Shown one piece after another: positions 1 through 12,524 of a DNA stretch of 64,000 bases; position 1 is the stretch's first letter; each line of letters starts with the position of its first letter. A program made the position numbers and the translations under genes. Location of the stretch: positions 32,441,800-32,505,799 of the forward strand of contig NC_066890.1 in NCBI RefSeq assembly GCF_022985175.1. Reading direction: 5' to 3'. The notes below the pieces were generated by a model that worked only from the letters and a program-made list of their open reading frames with translations, was not told where the DNA came from and ran no database searches. This DNA comes from Labeo rohita. Its lineage: Eukaryota > Chordata > Actinopteri > Cypriniformes > Cyprinidae.

Positions 1-629
1 CCCACCGGTCAGGCATCATTAACTCTCCCAGTGGCCTTGGCTCTTAACCCTCCCCCATGCCTGGGGCCGGGACTGTGACGGCACCCTGACAGCGGGTGCA
101 GGGTGTTGGGGCCGAGCCCTCATGGTTTGTGTGTGCCGTTCACGCTCCAGTGATGCACTGCGGCCTGACAAATGAGAGCCCTACCCGTCTCTCCATATCT
201 CGCCCCCATCCCACCGCCCGTGTGCATTCTTACCCCGATTGAGTTACGCCACCGATGAGCAGTCAATAGAGTCAGTGTTCGAGCTTTTGTGCAGTATCAT
301 TCCAGTTGGAGATAGTGGCAGCGTGTGTGAGCGTGCTTGTCGTGTACCAAGTGCATCCTTTTTAGTCCGTCGGCTTTCGCCATTGTGCCCTTAATTGTTC
401 AAATGGAAGATGTTGTTATATGAGGTGTCTCATATATTGGACTTGTCTTCCTCACAGCGCTCCATAAATCCCCTTTGGGTGACATACGACGGGACGCTGG
501 AACAAAGCAGGACTGAGGCCAAGAGACCTCTTACTTTTGACATAATGTAGAAACACCGCCTCCTATAGGTCAAATGAAGAACGGTGCTTTAGATAATCTG
601 TTCAGGCATCCTGTTCTGACAAATTGCAT
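1..629. other. non-repetitive sequence, no gene recognised
   Basis: GC-richer at the start (1-250), with C-rich and CpG-containing segments, then ordinary sequence. No open frame has a recognisable domain. In human the gene beyond TM2D1 is NFIA, so this could be nearing that locus, but no NFIA peptide was recognised. Confidence 0.3.
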
Positions 630-1891
630 GTAATATATTAAAAACTAAATTGATAGATAGACAGACAGATAGGTAGATAGATACCAATTAGAATATATAT
701 ATGTACGTGTGTGTGTAATACTTTCATACTCTATACGTAGTAAAATTGGAGAATATATATATATATTTATATATGAATGACACCTCAAATCATGTGGCTT
801 ATTTGTTTATTTATTTATTGATTTATCCACTGTAATAAAAAGTGGGAAACAATTTTAAAACATTATCACAAATTACATGTGGTTAAATGGAAATAATACA
901 TACATAAATAGATCATCATACAAAATATTCATAATATAATTGTGTGTATAAAGATATGTAAAATACTAAAAAAAAACATTTGTAATGATAATTTATACAT
1001 ATAATTAACTTTCCTAATTTTCCCTTGTAATAAAAATGTATCAATATAAAAAAAGGGTCACGTCAAGAACAAACTTTAAACATCATGACATATTACATAT
1101 AATTAAATGAAGAAAAAATATAACGTAATATTATTTACACATGAAACATTGTAACAATCTATGTAATTTATCTATATATACATATTTTTTATAAAATATC
1201 TAAAAACATAAAAGTATCAAAAAATTGTAATTGTTAATTTACCTTTAAAATACAATATTTATTAATAAACTACATTTTATAGATAAAATGACATACTATG
1301 ACAAATTACATGTAGAAAAAAAATATATAATCATATAAATTGTCTATATATATATATACATTGTATTTATTGTATTATTTAAATACATACAAACCATTGT
1401 ATTTTGTAATTATCTGCATCTGCTATTCATAAAATATCTAAAAACATAAAAATAGAAAAAAATTGTAATGATAATTGATACATATAACTACCTTTCATTA
1501 ATATAATTAGTTTTCCTTTGTAATAAAAATATACATTTGTAAAAAATGCAATGTTTTTAGACATTAATAAATATATAATATAATAATAAATAAATTTAAA
1601 TAAATTATAGATTACATATTATTATATTATGTATAAACATGAGACATTGTAAGTAACACTGTATGTTATTTATCTATATATACATATTTTTCAAAAAAAA
1701 ATCAAAAAACAAAAATATGAAAAGCATTGTAATTTGTAATGAAAATGTATATATACAATTTCCTTTTATGATACATAATTTCCTAATTGTCCTTTGTAAT
1801 AAAAATATATATTTAATAAATAATAAATTATATAGAAAGGGTCAAGTGAAAAACAGAACTTCATGTCATTATAACAAATTACATGTAGTTT

Positions 1892-1924
<33 letters not shown>

Positions 1925-1940
1925 TATAAAAGTAACATTG

Positions 1941-1979
<39 letters not shown>

Positions 1980-2170
1980 ATATGTATATATATATTTTTT
2001 TCTTCATAAAATATTTAATGATAATGTACAATTTCCTTATAAAATTACCTTAAAAATGATATTTATAAAAACATACATATACATTTTATAGAAAGGGTCG
2101 AGTGAAGAACAGAACTGACGAATTACATGTAGTTAAACAAAAAAATATGGACGTGAATGATTCTTCAAAT
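630..2170. repeat. AT-rich degenerate repeat field with (TA)n tracts
   Basis: Phrases recur in loose order: TTGTAATAAAAAT near 1026, 1514 and 1795; AAAGGGTC plus a GTGAAG-like word near 1052, 1837 and 2092; AATTACATGT near 870, 1300, 1875 and 2112. The word CAAATCATGTGG occurs near both ends (about 786 and 2165). (TA)n microsatellite fills much of 1903-1998. Period is a few hundred bases and irregular. Confidence 0.6.
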
Positions 2171-4280
2171 CATGTGGGTTATTTATTTTTCTTTTGCTTT
2201 TCTAAGCATTTGTAATTCCCCTAGATTTACACAGAAAGAGAAAGAGGGAACTGAGCCATATTTAGAGGCCAGAAAATCGTAGAGACACATTTGTTGTCTC
2301 TTTTGGCCCAGTAATCAACCACCCTAGCAACCGCATAGCAACCCTCTGGCATCATAGCAGAGAGTTTTATACAGAAAATCACCCCTCATTTTCCTAGTAG
2401 AAAGCACTCTGCTTTTCTCATCAGCAAATCTCATGAAATGAACGAACTGAACTCTATATCTTCTTGTGAGCCTGTACTAAGGGTGAAGCGGTTTACGAGT
2501 GGTCTCCAACTGTTTCCTGATAGCTGTGTTGGACCCGCACGAACCTGCGTTTAACGCCTCTTCACCGGCCAAGCGATCTTCGCAATGAGCCTACTGTGAT
2601 CCCCGGGACACATTTCAGCATTTGTCTTATTAACAGAAGCCATTCGCATCTTTTCAGCCTTACTCATTGTTTCTTGTCTCTTCATTACATTTCATCAGAC
2701 GGATGCCAAATGCTTTAAAGCGCAAACCATTAGCGTTCGCAACGATCCAGGATAGTGACTCACGGCTCTCAGTGTGAGTTGCATCTACGAGGACGGATAT
2801 CTGAGAGAGATTAGAGAGACACAAACCACACATGTACAAACTCACGAAGCCGAAACCGGCGCGTAGACTCACTGACTGGCTGGGCGGCGAGAGGAAGAGG
2901 TGTTGCTGAACAGGTGCTGTTCATTTCACGCAGACTGCCCCGTTTTAAGTGGATTGGCAGACACGGAGCGGATTACATCCAACACCCCGATAAGACTCTT
3001 TCCTCGTCGACTTGAGTTAGGGTCTTACATGCGGGCTTTCTCTGTGCGCGTGTACGCAGGCCTCGCGTCGAGCCATTACGGTTATGGTTGTACGGCTGAT
3101 TATGCTCGAAGACATTATTCGGAGACTGTACGGCAAAGATACGGACGGTTCACATGACATATCACAGCGGTGACAGCCGTGAGCTGCCGTGGCACATGCT
3201 GAAATCCATAGAACACAATAAATTGTGCAATAAATTAATAGATATTTACATTTTCCCAAAGAAAATATGCAGTGTTTGCTCATATTAACATGCCGGCATG
3301 ATGTTGGGATGTTTTCTTAGACGCTTTTATGTGCTTTAGTCATTCCTGAATTGAGAGATTATATATTTAGTATTTATTTATTTGTATTTAAATAATTTTA
3401 GATATTATTATACAATTATTTGAAAAATTACAAAATAGTAGAATTAAATGTAGAATTTTATAAATATTATAATTATTAAAACAAATATTCACCATGCTGT
3501 AAGACTACATAAGTAAACTGTAAACTGGCAGAAGCAAAAATAAATTGAAATTTGATTAAAAATCAAAACATCAAAAATATAGTGACCAGTTTTTTTATAT
3601 AAAATATTTGTATTATTTTAAATATATTTTAAATATATTAACATTTTAAAATTGTAATTAATTTAAGTATTTTATTATAAAATAGTAGTATAATTACAAA
3701 AATATTATAAATTATATTTATAATTAAAGTTTTGCAAATATGTTTAAATATTGTGCTCGACTCCTTCCTGAATTGCGATTTTATACATTGGTTATTTATT
3801 TAAATAGATAATTTTAAATATTATTACAAAATTCTTTTAAAAATGACAAAATAGTACAATTAAATGTATAACTATACATTTTATATATGTATTAATATTT
3901 AAAAAATATATTTTAGTTGTATATATATTCATTTTTTAATATTTTAATAATACTCTTCATATTATAATAATAATATAATTATTTAAACAAATATTCACAG
4001 AAGCAAAAAATAAATAAATAAATAAATAAAGCATTTAAAGCATTAACCATCAAAGAAATATTGACCAGTCAAACTAAGCCTCACACAAACGTTTGTCAAT
4101 ATTTTACATTTTATATAAAATATTTTTTTTTAAGTATTATAAAATACCAATATAATTACTTAAATATAAAAAATACATTTAAAATAAAAGTATTGTAAAT
4201 ATATATTTAAATATGAAACATTTTATAATATAAATACATTTTTACAGCATAATAAATTTGATAATACAAATACTATAATA
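2171..4280. other. intergenic sequence, AT-rich after 3350
   Basis: 2171-3350 is mixed-complexity DNA with no supported gene; short open frames on both strands overlap and carry no known motifs. 3351-4280 is very AT-rich low-complexity sequence. Confidence 0.4.
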
Positions 4281-4782
4281 TACAGCTATGGAAAAATATA
4301 ATCTCTAAAAAAAATTTCTGGATTTATGATTTATAGTTACATGTTTGAGTAAGATGTAATTTTTTTTTCTTTTTCTGGAAACTACTGATTTCTTCCAAAT
4401 TGTAATGAAATTCAAATGAAAATTGTTCAAAATAACAAATAAGATGTTTTCAAATTGCCATGTTTTCAGTTTATGTTCATTTTTAGACAACACAATACCA
4501 ATGTTTTAACTTCAGAAGAGTTAAGAAATTAATATTTGATGGAATAAATCAAATTTTATTCCACACAATAACAACAAATAAAAACATTTTTTTGACCAAT
4601 CTGCATTTTCAAAAAAAAAAACAAAAAAAAACCTCTGTATGATAATATTTTTATTTGAATTTTGGAAGAAATGTTATCAGACCTTTGTAGAATAAAACAA
4701 AAATTAACATTTTACTCAAACGAATACCTGTTAAATCCAGAGAATGTTCAAGTGGTCTCTTAATATTTTTTCATAGCTGTAT
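4281..4782. mobile_element. Tc1-like inverted-repeat element (non-autonomous)
   Basis: The left end TACAGCTATGGAAAAATA is mirrored by TTTTTTCATAGCTGTAT at the right end. Inner flanks also pair imperfectly (TTTGAGTAAGATG against ATTTTACTCAAACG). TA dinucleotides at the edges fit a Tc1/mariner target site. No transposase frame inside. Confidence 0.65.
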
Positions 4783-4795
4783 ATAATAAAATGCT

Positions 4796-5245
4796 GGTGT
4801 ACCGCAGGGATCGGTCTTAGGTCCGACACTGTTTCGAATTTATCTCAATGACATGTGAAGAGTATGAGATATACTAAAATTTATTTTATTTGCTGATGAT
4901 ACAAATATTTTCTATTTTAGGGATAATTTCCAGCACCTCTTGGAAGTAATGATAACATAAGTTAAATTAAAAAAGTGGTGTGATGTAAACAAATTGTCAT
5001 TAAATAAAAGCAAAACAAAGAGTATGTTATTTGGAAAACAAAAAAACAAACCCTTAAGTAGAATTAAAAATTGATAACATAAGTATATGAAAATAGGTTT
5101 CTTGGTATGATTTTAGACCACAAAATCTGCTGGAAAATGCAAAATTGACAAAGGCCATAGCAATATTAAATAAAACAAGACATATTTTGATCACTAAGTT
5201 GATGCATATTTTATATAATACACTTATTATATGGATTTTCCTTTA
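4796..5245 (+). pseudogene. LINE reverse-transcriptase fragment (decayed)
   Basis: The plus strand reads GVPQGSVLGPTLFRIYLNDM then a stop, followed by LKFILFADDTNIFYF, KKWCDVNKLSLNKSKTKSML, FLGMILDHKICWK and AILNKTRHIL across stops and frameshifts. The FADD catalytic motif and the VPQGSVLGP motif are classic for vertebrate non-LTR retrotransposons (L2/CR1/Rex1-like). It lacks both ends and is not functional. Confidence 0.85.
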
Positions 5246-6914
5246 TGTTGCAATATATTTATTGTATTTGTAGATTGTTTTATATTATTTTTTGTTCAAA
5301 ATAAAAACAAAAACAAAGAAAGTGAACAAAATGTTACACTTATAATTAAAATTAAAATATAATATTTAAAAGTTAAATATTTATTTTTATGCTTATAGTA
5401 TTTAAGTTATTCTTATTACATATTTGCATATTTGTCAAGCTGCAGAACTACTTGTGAAAAGCAAAAAAGTAATTAAAATGCAAAACCTAAAAAAACAGTG
5501 ATCATTCAGAAAGAAAGAAATCATTTAGTAAATTCATTACCCCTTTTATTATGGGCTCCCCACAATGTAGGTTATTTCAGGTTTTCCTCTCCTTTTGCTA
5601 AAGCAGGCCAAACCTGAGCCACACACACACTCCAACCTTCTGGAACACACCAAGCTCTCCAAATGCCAGGCGGTGCCCGTCCTCCCTGGCAGGGAAGCAG
5701 AGCATCAGCTGAGAAACTCACGGCTGAGCCAGCGTGAGAATATTGGACCGGCTTATCAGGTGACACGCCAGCGCCAAACGTGAAAATTAAAATAAAGGAT
5801 TAGAGGAGGGGGGCTAGAAAGGTCTGGCCTCAATATTTATTTATTTCTCAATCACCATTTCGTGAAGCCTGTCACCTTATCATTAATTCCTCTTGACACT
5901 TTCGGTTCCAAGCGACACAACTGTAATTTCATGGGCTTGTGTAACCTGGGCAGGCATGCTGGGGGTGGGATGGCGGAGGTGGGGCGGCTGTAGATGTGTG
6001 CGCGTGTGAATGAAGGCCTCCCTCTGCCAAGATCAGAGCGAGTGGGCGTCACTTTCACTAACAAACACATGCTCACGATGACAACATGAGTGTTTTAGTT
6101 GTTTCAAAGGTTTTAAAGCCAACATGAAACCATTTTACTTCGTAATCTGACATGAAACAGAATGCTTAGAGAGAAAAACACGTAAGACAACCGTGTGTGT
6201 TGTTCTGGTGCCATCAGCCAATCAGGTTTTCCTGCGGATACTGAGTCATTAGTCACATGACATTGATTACACTTTGATAAAAGATCACAAAGACAAACAT
6301 TTCTCTTTTTAGAATAACGTGCATTGATGAATCATACGCAATAAGACCAGGAACCAAATTAACAAAATAAATAGGGTCATTTTTGATTTCATATCGACTT
6401 TAAGATGACCAATGTAGTCTGGATGAGGTCTGGGGTTATTCATCTCGGGTAAGTGGATTACTCTGAATATCAGATTGCATTTAAATCACTGTGTAGGTTG
6501 AAATAAATGTTAGCGGCAGCTAAGCCTGACAAAAAATACAGTGGCGGTACCATGGTAATGCCACACCAGTGTACCTAGGCTAAACCACGGAAAGACGTAA
6601 CACGTTTAACGTAACACAGCTTTTCTGAGGTAAATGCTAGGTGACATTGTTAATAAGCTGTTTTACTGACGCCTTTGGTATTCTTAAACTCTGCAAAATA
6701 TATAAACAAGCCTAGGCCTGTTATATTAGGCAATTTCTGTCAAAATTCTGTCGATTCCATAAAGCAATTCAAATAAATGTCGTTTTGATGGTCTTTAATG
6801 TTGACTGACAGATCACTGCTACTGTACCTTAGTTCAAGCAGTGCGAAACGCATCTTGTCTTCTGTTTTGCTACTTGTTAATAGCACAAAATTACGATGGC
6901 GTTTTAGAGCCACG
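5246..6914. other. intergenic sequence, no gene recognised
   Basis: AT-rich to about 5560, then ordinary mixed sequence. No coding frame with recognisable domains and no clear tandem repeat. Confidence 0.4.
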
Positions 6915-9900
6915 CTAAAAGATTATGAGATTAAAGTCGTAATATTTCCAGAATAAAGTCGAAATTACGTGCATGAAGTCAAAATGTTACGAGAATAACT
7001 TTGAAATGCCAGGAGAATAAAGTCGAAATAGAACGAGAATAAGGTCAAATATTAAGAGAATAAAGTCGAAATATCCCCAGAATATTGTCGAAATATTCCC
7101 CAGAATATTGTCGAAATATTCAGAGAATAAAGTCGAAATACTACGTGAATAAAGTCGAAATACTACGAGAATAAAGTTGATATACTACGAGAATAAAGTC
7201 GAAATACTACGAGAATAAAGTTGATATACTACGAGAATAAAGTCGAAATACTACAAAAATAAAGTTGATATACTATGAGAATAAAGTCGAAATACTATGA
7301 GAATAAAGTCGAAATACTACGAGAATAAAGTTGATATACTACGAGAATAAAGTCGAAATACTACAAAAATAAAGTTGATATACTATGAGAATAAAGTCGA
7401 AATACTACGAGAATAAAGTCGAAATACTACGAGAATAAAGTTGAAATACTACAAGAATAAAGTCGAAATACTACGTGAATAAAGTTGATATACTACGAGA
7501 ATAAAGTCGAAATACTACGAGAATAAAGTTGATATACTACAAGAATAAAGTCGAAATACTACAAAAATAAAGTTGATATACTATGAGAATAAAATCGAAA
7601 TACTACGAGAATAAAGTCGAAATACTACGAGAATAAAGTCGAAATACTACGAGAATAAAGTCGAAATACTACGAAAAATAAAGTCGAAATAGTACAAGAA
7701 TAAAGTCAAAATAGTACGAGAATAAAATTGAAATACTATGAGAATACAGACGAAATACTACAAGAATAAAGTCGAAATACTACGAGAATAAAGTCAAAGT
7801 ACTACGAGAATAAAGTCGAAATAGTAAGAGAATAAGGTCGATATATTCTGAGAATAAAGTCGAAATAATACTATGAGAATAAAGTCTAAATATTCCGAGA
7901 ATAAAATCGAAATATTCCGAGAGTAAAGTCGAAATATTCCAAGAATCAAGTCGAAATATTCCGAGAAACAAGTCGAATAGTATGAGAATCAAGTCGGAAT
8001 ACTACGAGAATCAAGTTGAAATATTCCAAGAATAAAGTCGGAATACTGCAAGAATAAAGTCGAAATATTCAGAGAATCAAGTCGGAATACTACAAGAATC
8101 AAGTCGGAATACTATGAGAATCAAGTTGAAATATTCCAAGAATAAAGTCAAAATACTACAAGAATAAAGTCGAAATACTATGAGAATAAAGTTGATATAC
8201 TACGAGAATCAAGTCGGAATACTATGAGAATCAAGTTGAAATATTCCAAGAATAAAGTCAAAATACTACAAAAATAAAGTTGATATACTATGAGAATAAA
8301 ATCGAAATACTACGAGAATAAAGTCGAAATACTACGAGAATAAAGTCGAAATACTACGAAAAATAAAGTCGAAATAGTACAAGAATAAAGTCAAAATAGT
8401 ACGAGAATAAAATTGAAATACTATGAGAATACAGACGAAATACTACAAGAATAAAGTCGAAATACTACGAGAATAAAGTCAAAGTACTACGAGAATAAAG
8501 TCGAAATAGTAAGAGAATAAGGTCGATATATTCCGAGAATAAAGTCGAAATAATACTATGAGAATAAAGTCTAAATATTCCGAGAATAAAATCGAAATAT
8601 TCCGAGAATAAAGTCGAAATATTCCAAGAATCAAGTCGAAATATTCCGAGAAACAAGTCGGAATAGTATGAGAATCAAGTCGGAATACTACGAGAATCAA
8701 GTTGAAATATTCCAAGAATAAAGTCGGAATACTGCAAGAATAAAGTCGAAATATTCAGAGAATCAAGTCGGAATACTACAAGAATCAAGTCGGAATACTA
8801 TGAGAATCAAGTTGAAATATTCCAAGAATAAAGTCAAAATACTACAAGAATAAAGTCGAAATACTATGTGAATAAAGTTGATATACTACGAGAATCAAGT
8901 CGGAATACTATGAGAATCAAGTTGAAATATTCCAAGAATAAAGTCAAAATACTACAAAAATAAAGTTGATATACTATGAGAATAAAATCGAAATACTACG
9001 AGAATAAAGTCGAAATACTACGAGAATAAAGTCGAAATACTACGAAAAATAAAGTCGAAATAGTACAAGAATAAAGTCAAAATAGTACAAGAATAAAATT
9101 GAAATACTATGAGAATACAGACGAAATACTACAAGAATAAAGTCGAAATACTACGAGAATAAAGTCAAAGTACTACGAGAATAAAGTCGAAATAGTAAGA
9201 AAATAAGGTCGATATATTCCGAGAATAAAGTCGAAATAATACTATGAGAATAAAGTCTAAATATTCCGAGAATAAAATGGAAATATTCCAAGAATAAAGT
9301 CGAAATATTCCAAGAATCAAGTCGAAATATTCTGAGAATCAAGTCGGAATACTACAAGAATCAAGTCGGAAAACTACGAGAATCAAGTTGAAATATTCCA
9401 AGAATAAAGTCGGAATACTGCAAGAATAAAGTCGAAATACTATGAGAATAAAGTTGATATACTACGAGAATAAAGTCGGAATAGAACGAGAATGAGGTCG
9501 AAATATTCAGAGAATAAAGTCGAAATAATACTATGAGAATAAAGTCGAAATATTCAGAGAATAAAGTCGAAATATTCCGAGAATCAAGTCGGAATACTAC
9601 GAGAATCAAGTCGGAATACTACGAGAATCAAGTCGGAATACTACGAGAATCAAGTTGGAATACTATGGGAATCAAGTCGAAATACTATGAGAATAAAGTA
9701 GAAGTACTACGAGAATAAAGTCGAAATAGAACGAGAATAAGGTCAAATATTAAGAGAATAAAGTCGAAATATTCCCCAGAATATTGTCGAAATACTACGA
9801 GAATAAAGTCGAAATACTGCAAGAATAAAGTCGAAATACTGCAAGAATAAAGTCGAAATACTACGAGAATAAAGTCGATATACTACGAGAATAAAGTCGG

Positions 9901-10891
9901 AATACTATGAAAACAAAGTCGAAATACTACAGAATACTACGAGAATCAAGGTGAAATATTCCAAGAATAAAATCAGAGTACTGCGAGAATCAAGTCAGAA
10001 TACTACGAGAATCAAGTCGGAATACTACAAGAATGAAGTGGAAATGCTACGAGAATAAAGTAGAAGTACTACGAGAATAAAGTAGAAGTACTACGAGAAT
10101 AAAGTAGAAGTACTACAAGAATAAAGTCGAAATAGAACGAGAATAAGGTCAAATATTAAGAGAATAAAGTCGAAATATTCCCCAGAATATTGTCGAAATA
10201 CTGCGAGAATAAAGTCAAAATACTATGTGAATAAAGTCGATATACTACGAGAATAAAGTCGGAATACTATGAAAACAAAGTTGAAATAAATACTATGAGA
10301 ATAAAGTCAGAATATTCAGAGAATAAAGTTGGAATATTCAGAGAATAAATTCGAAATATTATAAGAATAAAGTCGAAATATTCAGAGAATCAAGTTGGAA
10401 TACTACGAGAATCAAGTCGAAATACTACGGAATACTACAAGAATAAATTCGAAATATTCAGAGAATCAAGTCGAAATACTATGAGAATAAAGTCGAAATA
10501 CTACAGAGAATCAAGTTGGAATACTATGAAAATCAAGTCGAAATAAATACTACGAGAATAAAGTCGGAATATTCAGAGAATCAAGTTGGAATACTACGAG
10601 AATAAAGTCGAAATATTCAGAGAATAAAGTCGAAATATTCAGAGAATCAAGTCGGAATACTACGAGAATCAAGTTGAAATATTCCAAGAATAAAATCAGA
10701 ATACTGCGAGAATAAAGTCGATATACTACGAGAATAAAGTCGGAATACTATGAAAACAAAGTCGAAATAAATACTACAAGAATAAAGTCGGAATATTCAG
10801 AAAACAAAGTCGGAATATTCAGAGAATCAAGTCGGAATACTACGAGAGTCAAGTCGAAATACTACGGAATACTACGAGAATAAAGTTGATT
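6915..10891. repeat. 22-bp satellite array with higher-order structure
   Basis: Head-to-tail copies of a 22-bp monomer close to GAATAAAGTCGAAATACTAC (plus GA), roughly 180 copies. Variants replace ATAAAGTCG with ATCAAGTCG, ATACTAC with ATATTCC, or CGAAAT with TGATAT. Rare variant combinations (for example the ACAGACG monomer at about 7746, 8431 and 9117) recur every ~685 bp, about 31 monomers, showing a higher-order repeat of at least three blocks. Most monomers carry two CpGs. Apparent minus-strand proteins rich in FRLYSRNIS are translations of the repeat. Confidence 0.95.
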
Positions 10892-11506
10892 CATTGGCAT
10901 AATTGAGCAAAAACAGATTCTTTTTTTATAAAATGTAACACAATATTAACTTTTTTTTCTGAACTGTTGTATCCACCTTATTTTTAAACGTGGAAGCAAG
11001 CTGTTTTCTGTGAATGTGAGAGACAAGTTCATAAGTCGCTGTAGAGAAGAATAAGCAGGTAAAATGGTAAAAATGTTTGCACTACAAACTAGTGTGTTCA
11101 TATTTAAGATAATACATTAAAATAATATGGTAAGGCACACCGGTTTGCATTATCCAGCAGCAAAACAAGCTGTTTTGTACAGCTAGAAATAGCTTAAAAT
11201 GATAAGCCAGACGCATTACATTTTACAAATGGCTGTGCCCACTCTTATGTTATTGTGTGATATTGCTTATCATTTGATATAAATATGAGAACAACTCATA
11301 CAGGGGCGTTTTTGCCCCAATATAGAGTGTTTTCACGTTGCGTCATCAGTCGGCCATATTGGTGGCATTGAACGTAAGCAATGCAACTTAACCGAAAGGA
11401 ACTCGCAAATTTAGCTAATTATTACTGCTGAAATTGGTCAATTATTGTTATGTTTTGGGCTGTACTAATCAGTTGGACCAGGAAAAATATTTTGGAGTGC
11501 TGGACT
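10892..11506. other. intergenic sequence, no feature
   Basis: Ordinary AT-rich sequence between the satellite and the next transposon. Nothing coding was recognised. Confidence 0.35.
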
Positions 11507-12524
11507 AGAGGTCGAGCAATGTATCGGTTTTGCAGATTAATCGGCACCGATAGATTCGCAGAACTATTGGTTATCTGCAAAAATCCATGCCGATAGTTTT
11601 TTCGGGGTTGGGTCCGTTGCTGGAGAGGCTAAGAAGGTCGTCATTATACAGCAAAGTCCCTATAGTCTTTGCGATACAGCATGAGAGCGACCTCTAGTGG
11701 CAGAAATGACTGACAGCACATGCCGTATGTTTAGACACGTGACACTGCACGCTGCACAGAGTGGGACACTTTAAAGGCGGATTTAAAACATGAACAACGA
11801 AACGGTGTGTACAGTATACTGTAGTGCATGTTTTCATGTCATTACTAAGTGATGAATTTGTTGACCAGATGCTGCGTTAGTGGAGAAAGGACAGCAGTAC
11901 ACTTTTGCCCGTTTGGTGATCAAATAGAGTCTTGTAGACCGCCGCTTGAATTGAACGCGATGCGTCCAGTGTGTGTGATACCGGATAGCTGCGAGTTCTT
12001 CTAGACTCAGTGCTGCACTTTTGCCTGTTGTGTGACTAACATATTTTTATATTTTGATTAGATAACCACAGATGTTCTAGAATAGAAGCAGTTACATTGT
12101 GAAAGTACACAATACCCATACGTATGCAATTTCAATACTGTGGCCTTTGTGTAGATATTTAAAGATGGACATTTTTAGCTTGATTGTTGATGTAATGGTA
12201 GCACAATATGAGGGCATTTGTAACATTAAGATTAATAAAAGCTGTAGAATAGAAGTATTGTTCCTTGTTAGAGTGTGTTAATTTCAGTATTTACTGATAT
12301 ATTTAAAAAATGTTAGTTGCTTTTGTTAACATTAATGAACAATGAACTAATATGATTAATATTAATATTTTTATTCATTTACAAAGTATGGTTCAGTAGG
12401 CTACTTTTTTTTTTATTAGTAGAGCACTATTCATTTTCCATTCAGTATCCATTTTAAAAACTATTGGTCGATTAAGTTATTGGTATCGGTAAAATCCAAT
12501 ATCGTCAACCTCTACTATTGACTG
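11507..12524. mobile_element. non-autonomous DNA transposon with inverted ends
   Basis: Starts TAGAGGTCGAGCAATGTATC and ends with the partial reverse complement AATATCGTCAACCTCTA. Both ends carry the words ATCGG and GATTAA typical of a common fish inverted-repeat family. No transposase frame recognised. Superfamily uncertain (hAT-like or Harbinger-like). Confidence 0.6.

Noticed and set aside
1..80. Possible coding tail of an upstream gene (frame PTGQASLTLPV...)
   Set aside because: Short frame ending at a stop near base 76; does not match the NFIA C-terminus or any family I know.
7780..9718. Several 60-80-codon frames rich in FRLYSRNIS or KYSENKVE
   Set aside because: They are translations of the 22-bp satellite; repeated peptides follow the 66-bp frame cycle and have no start context or splice support.
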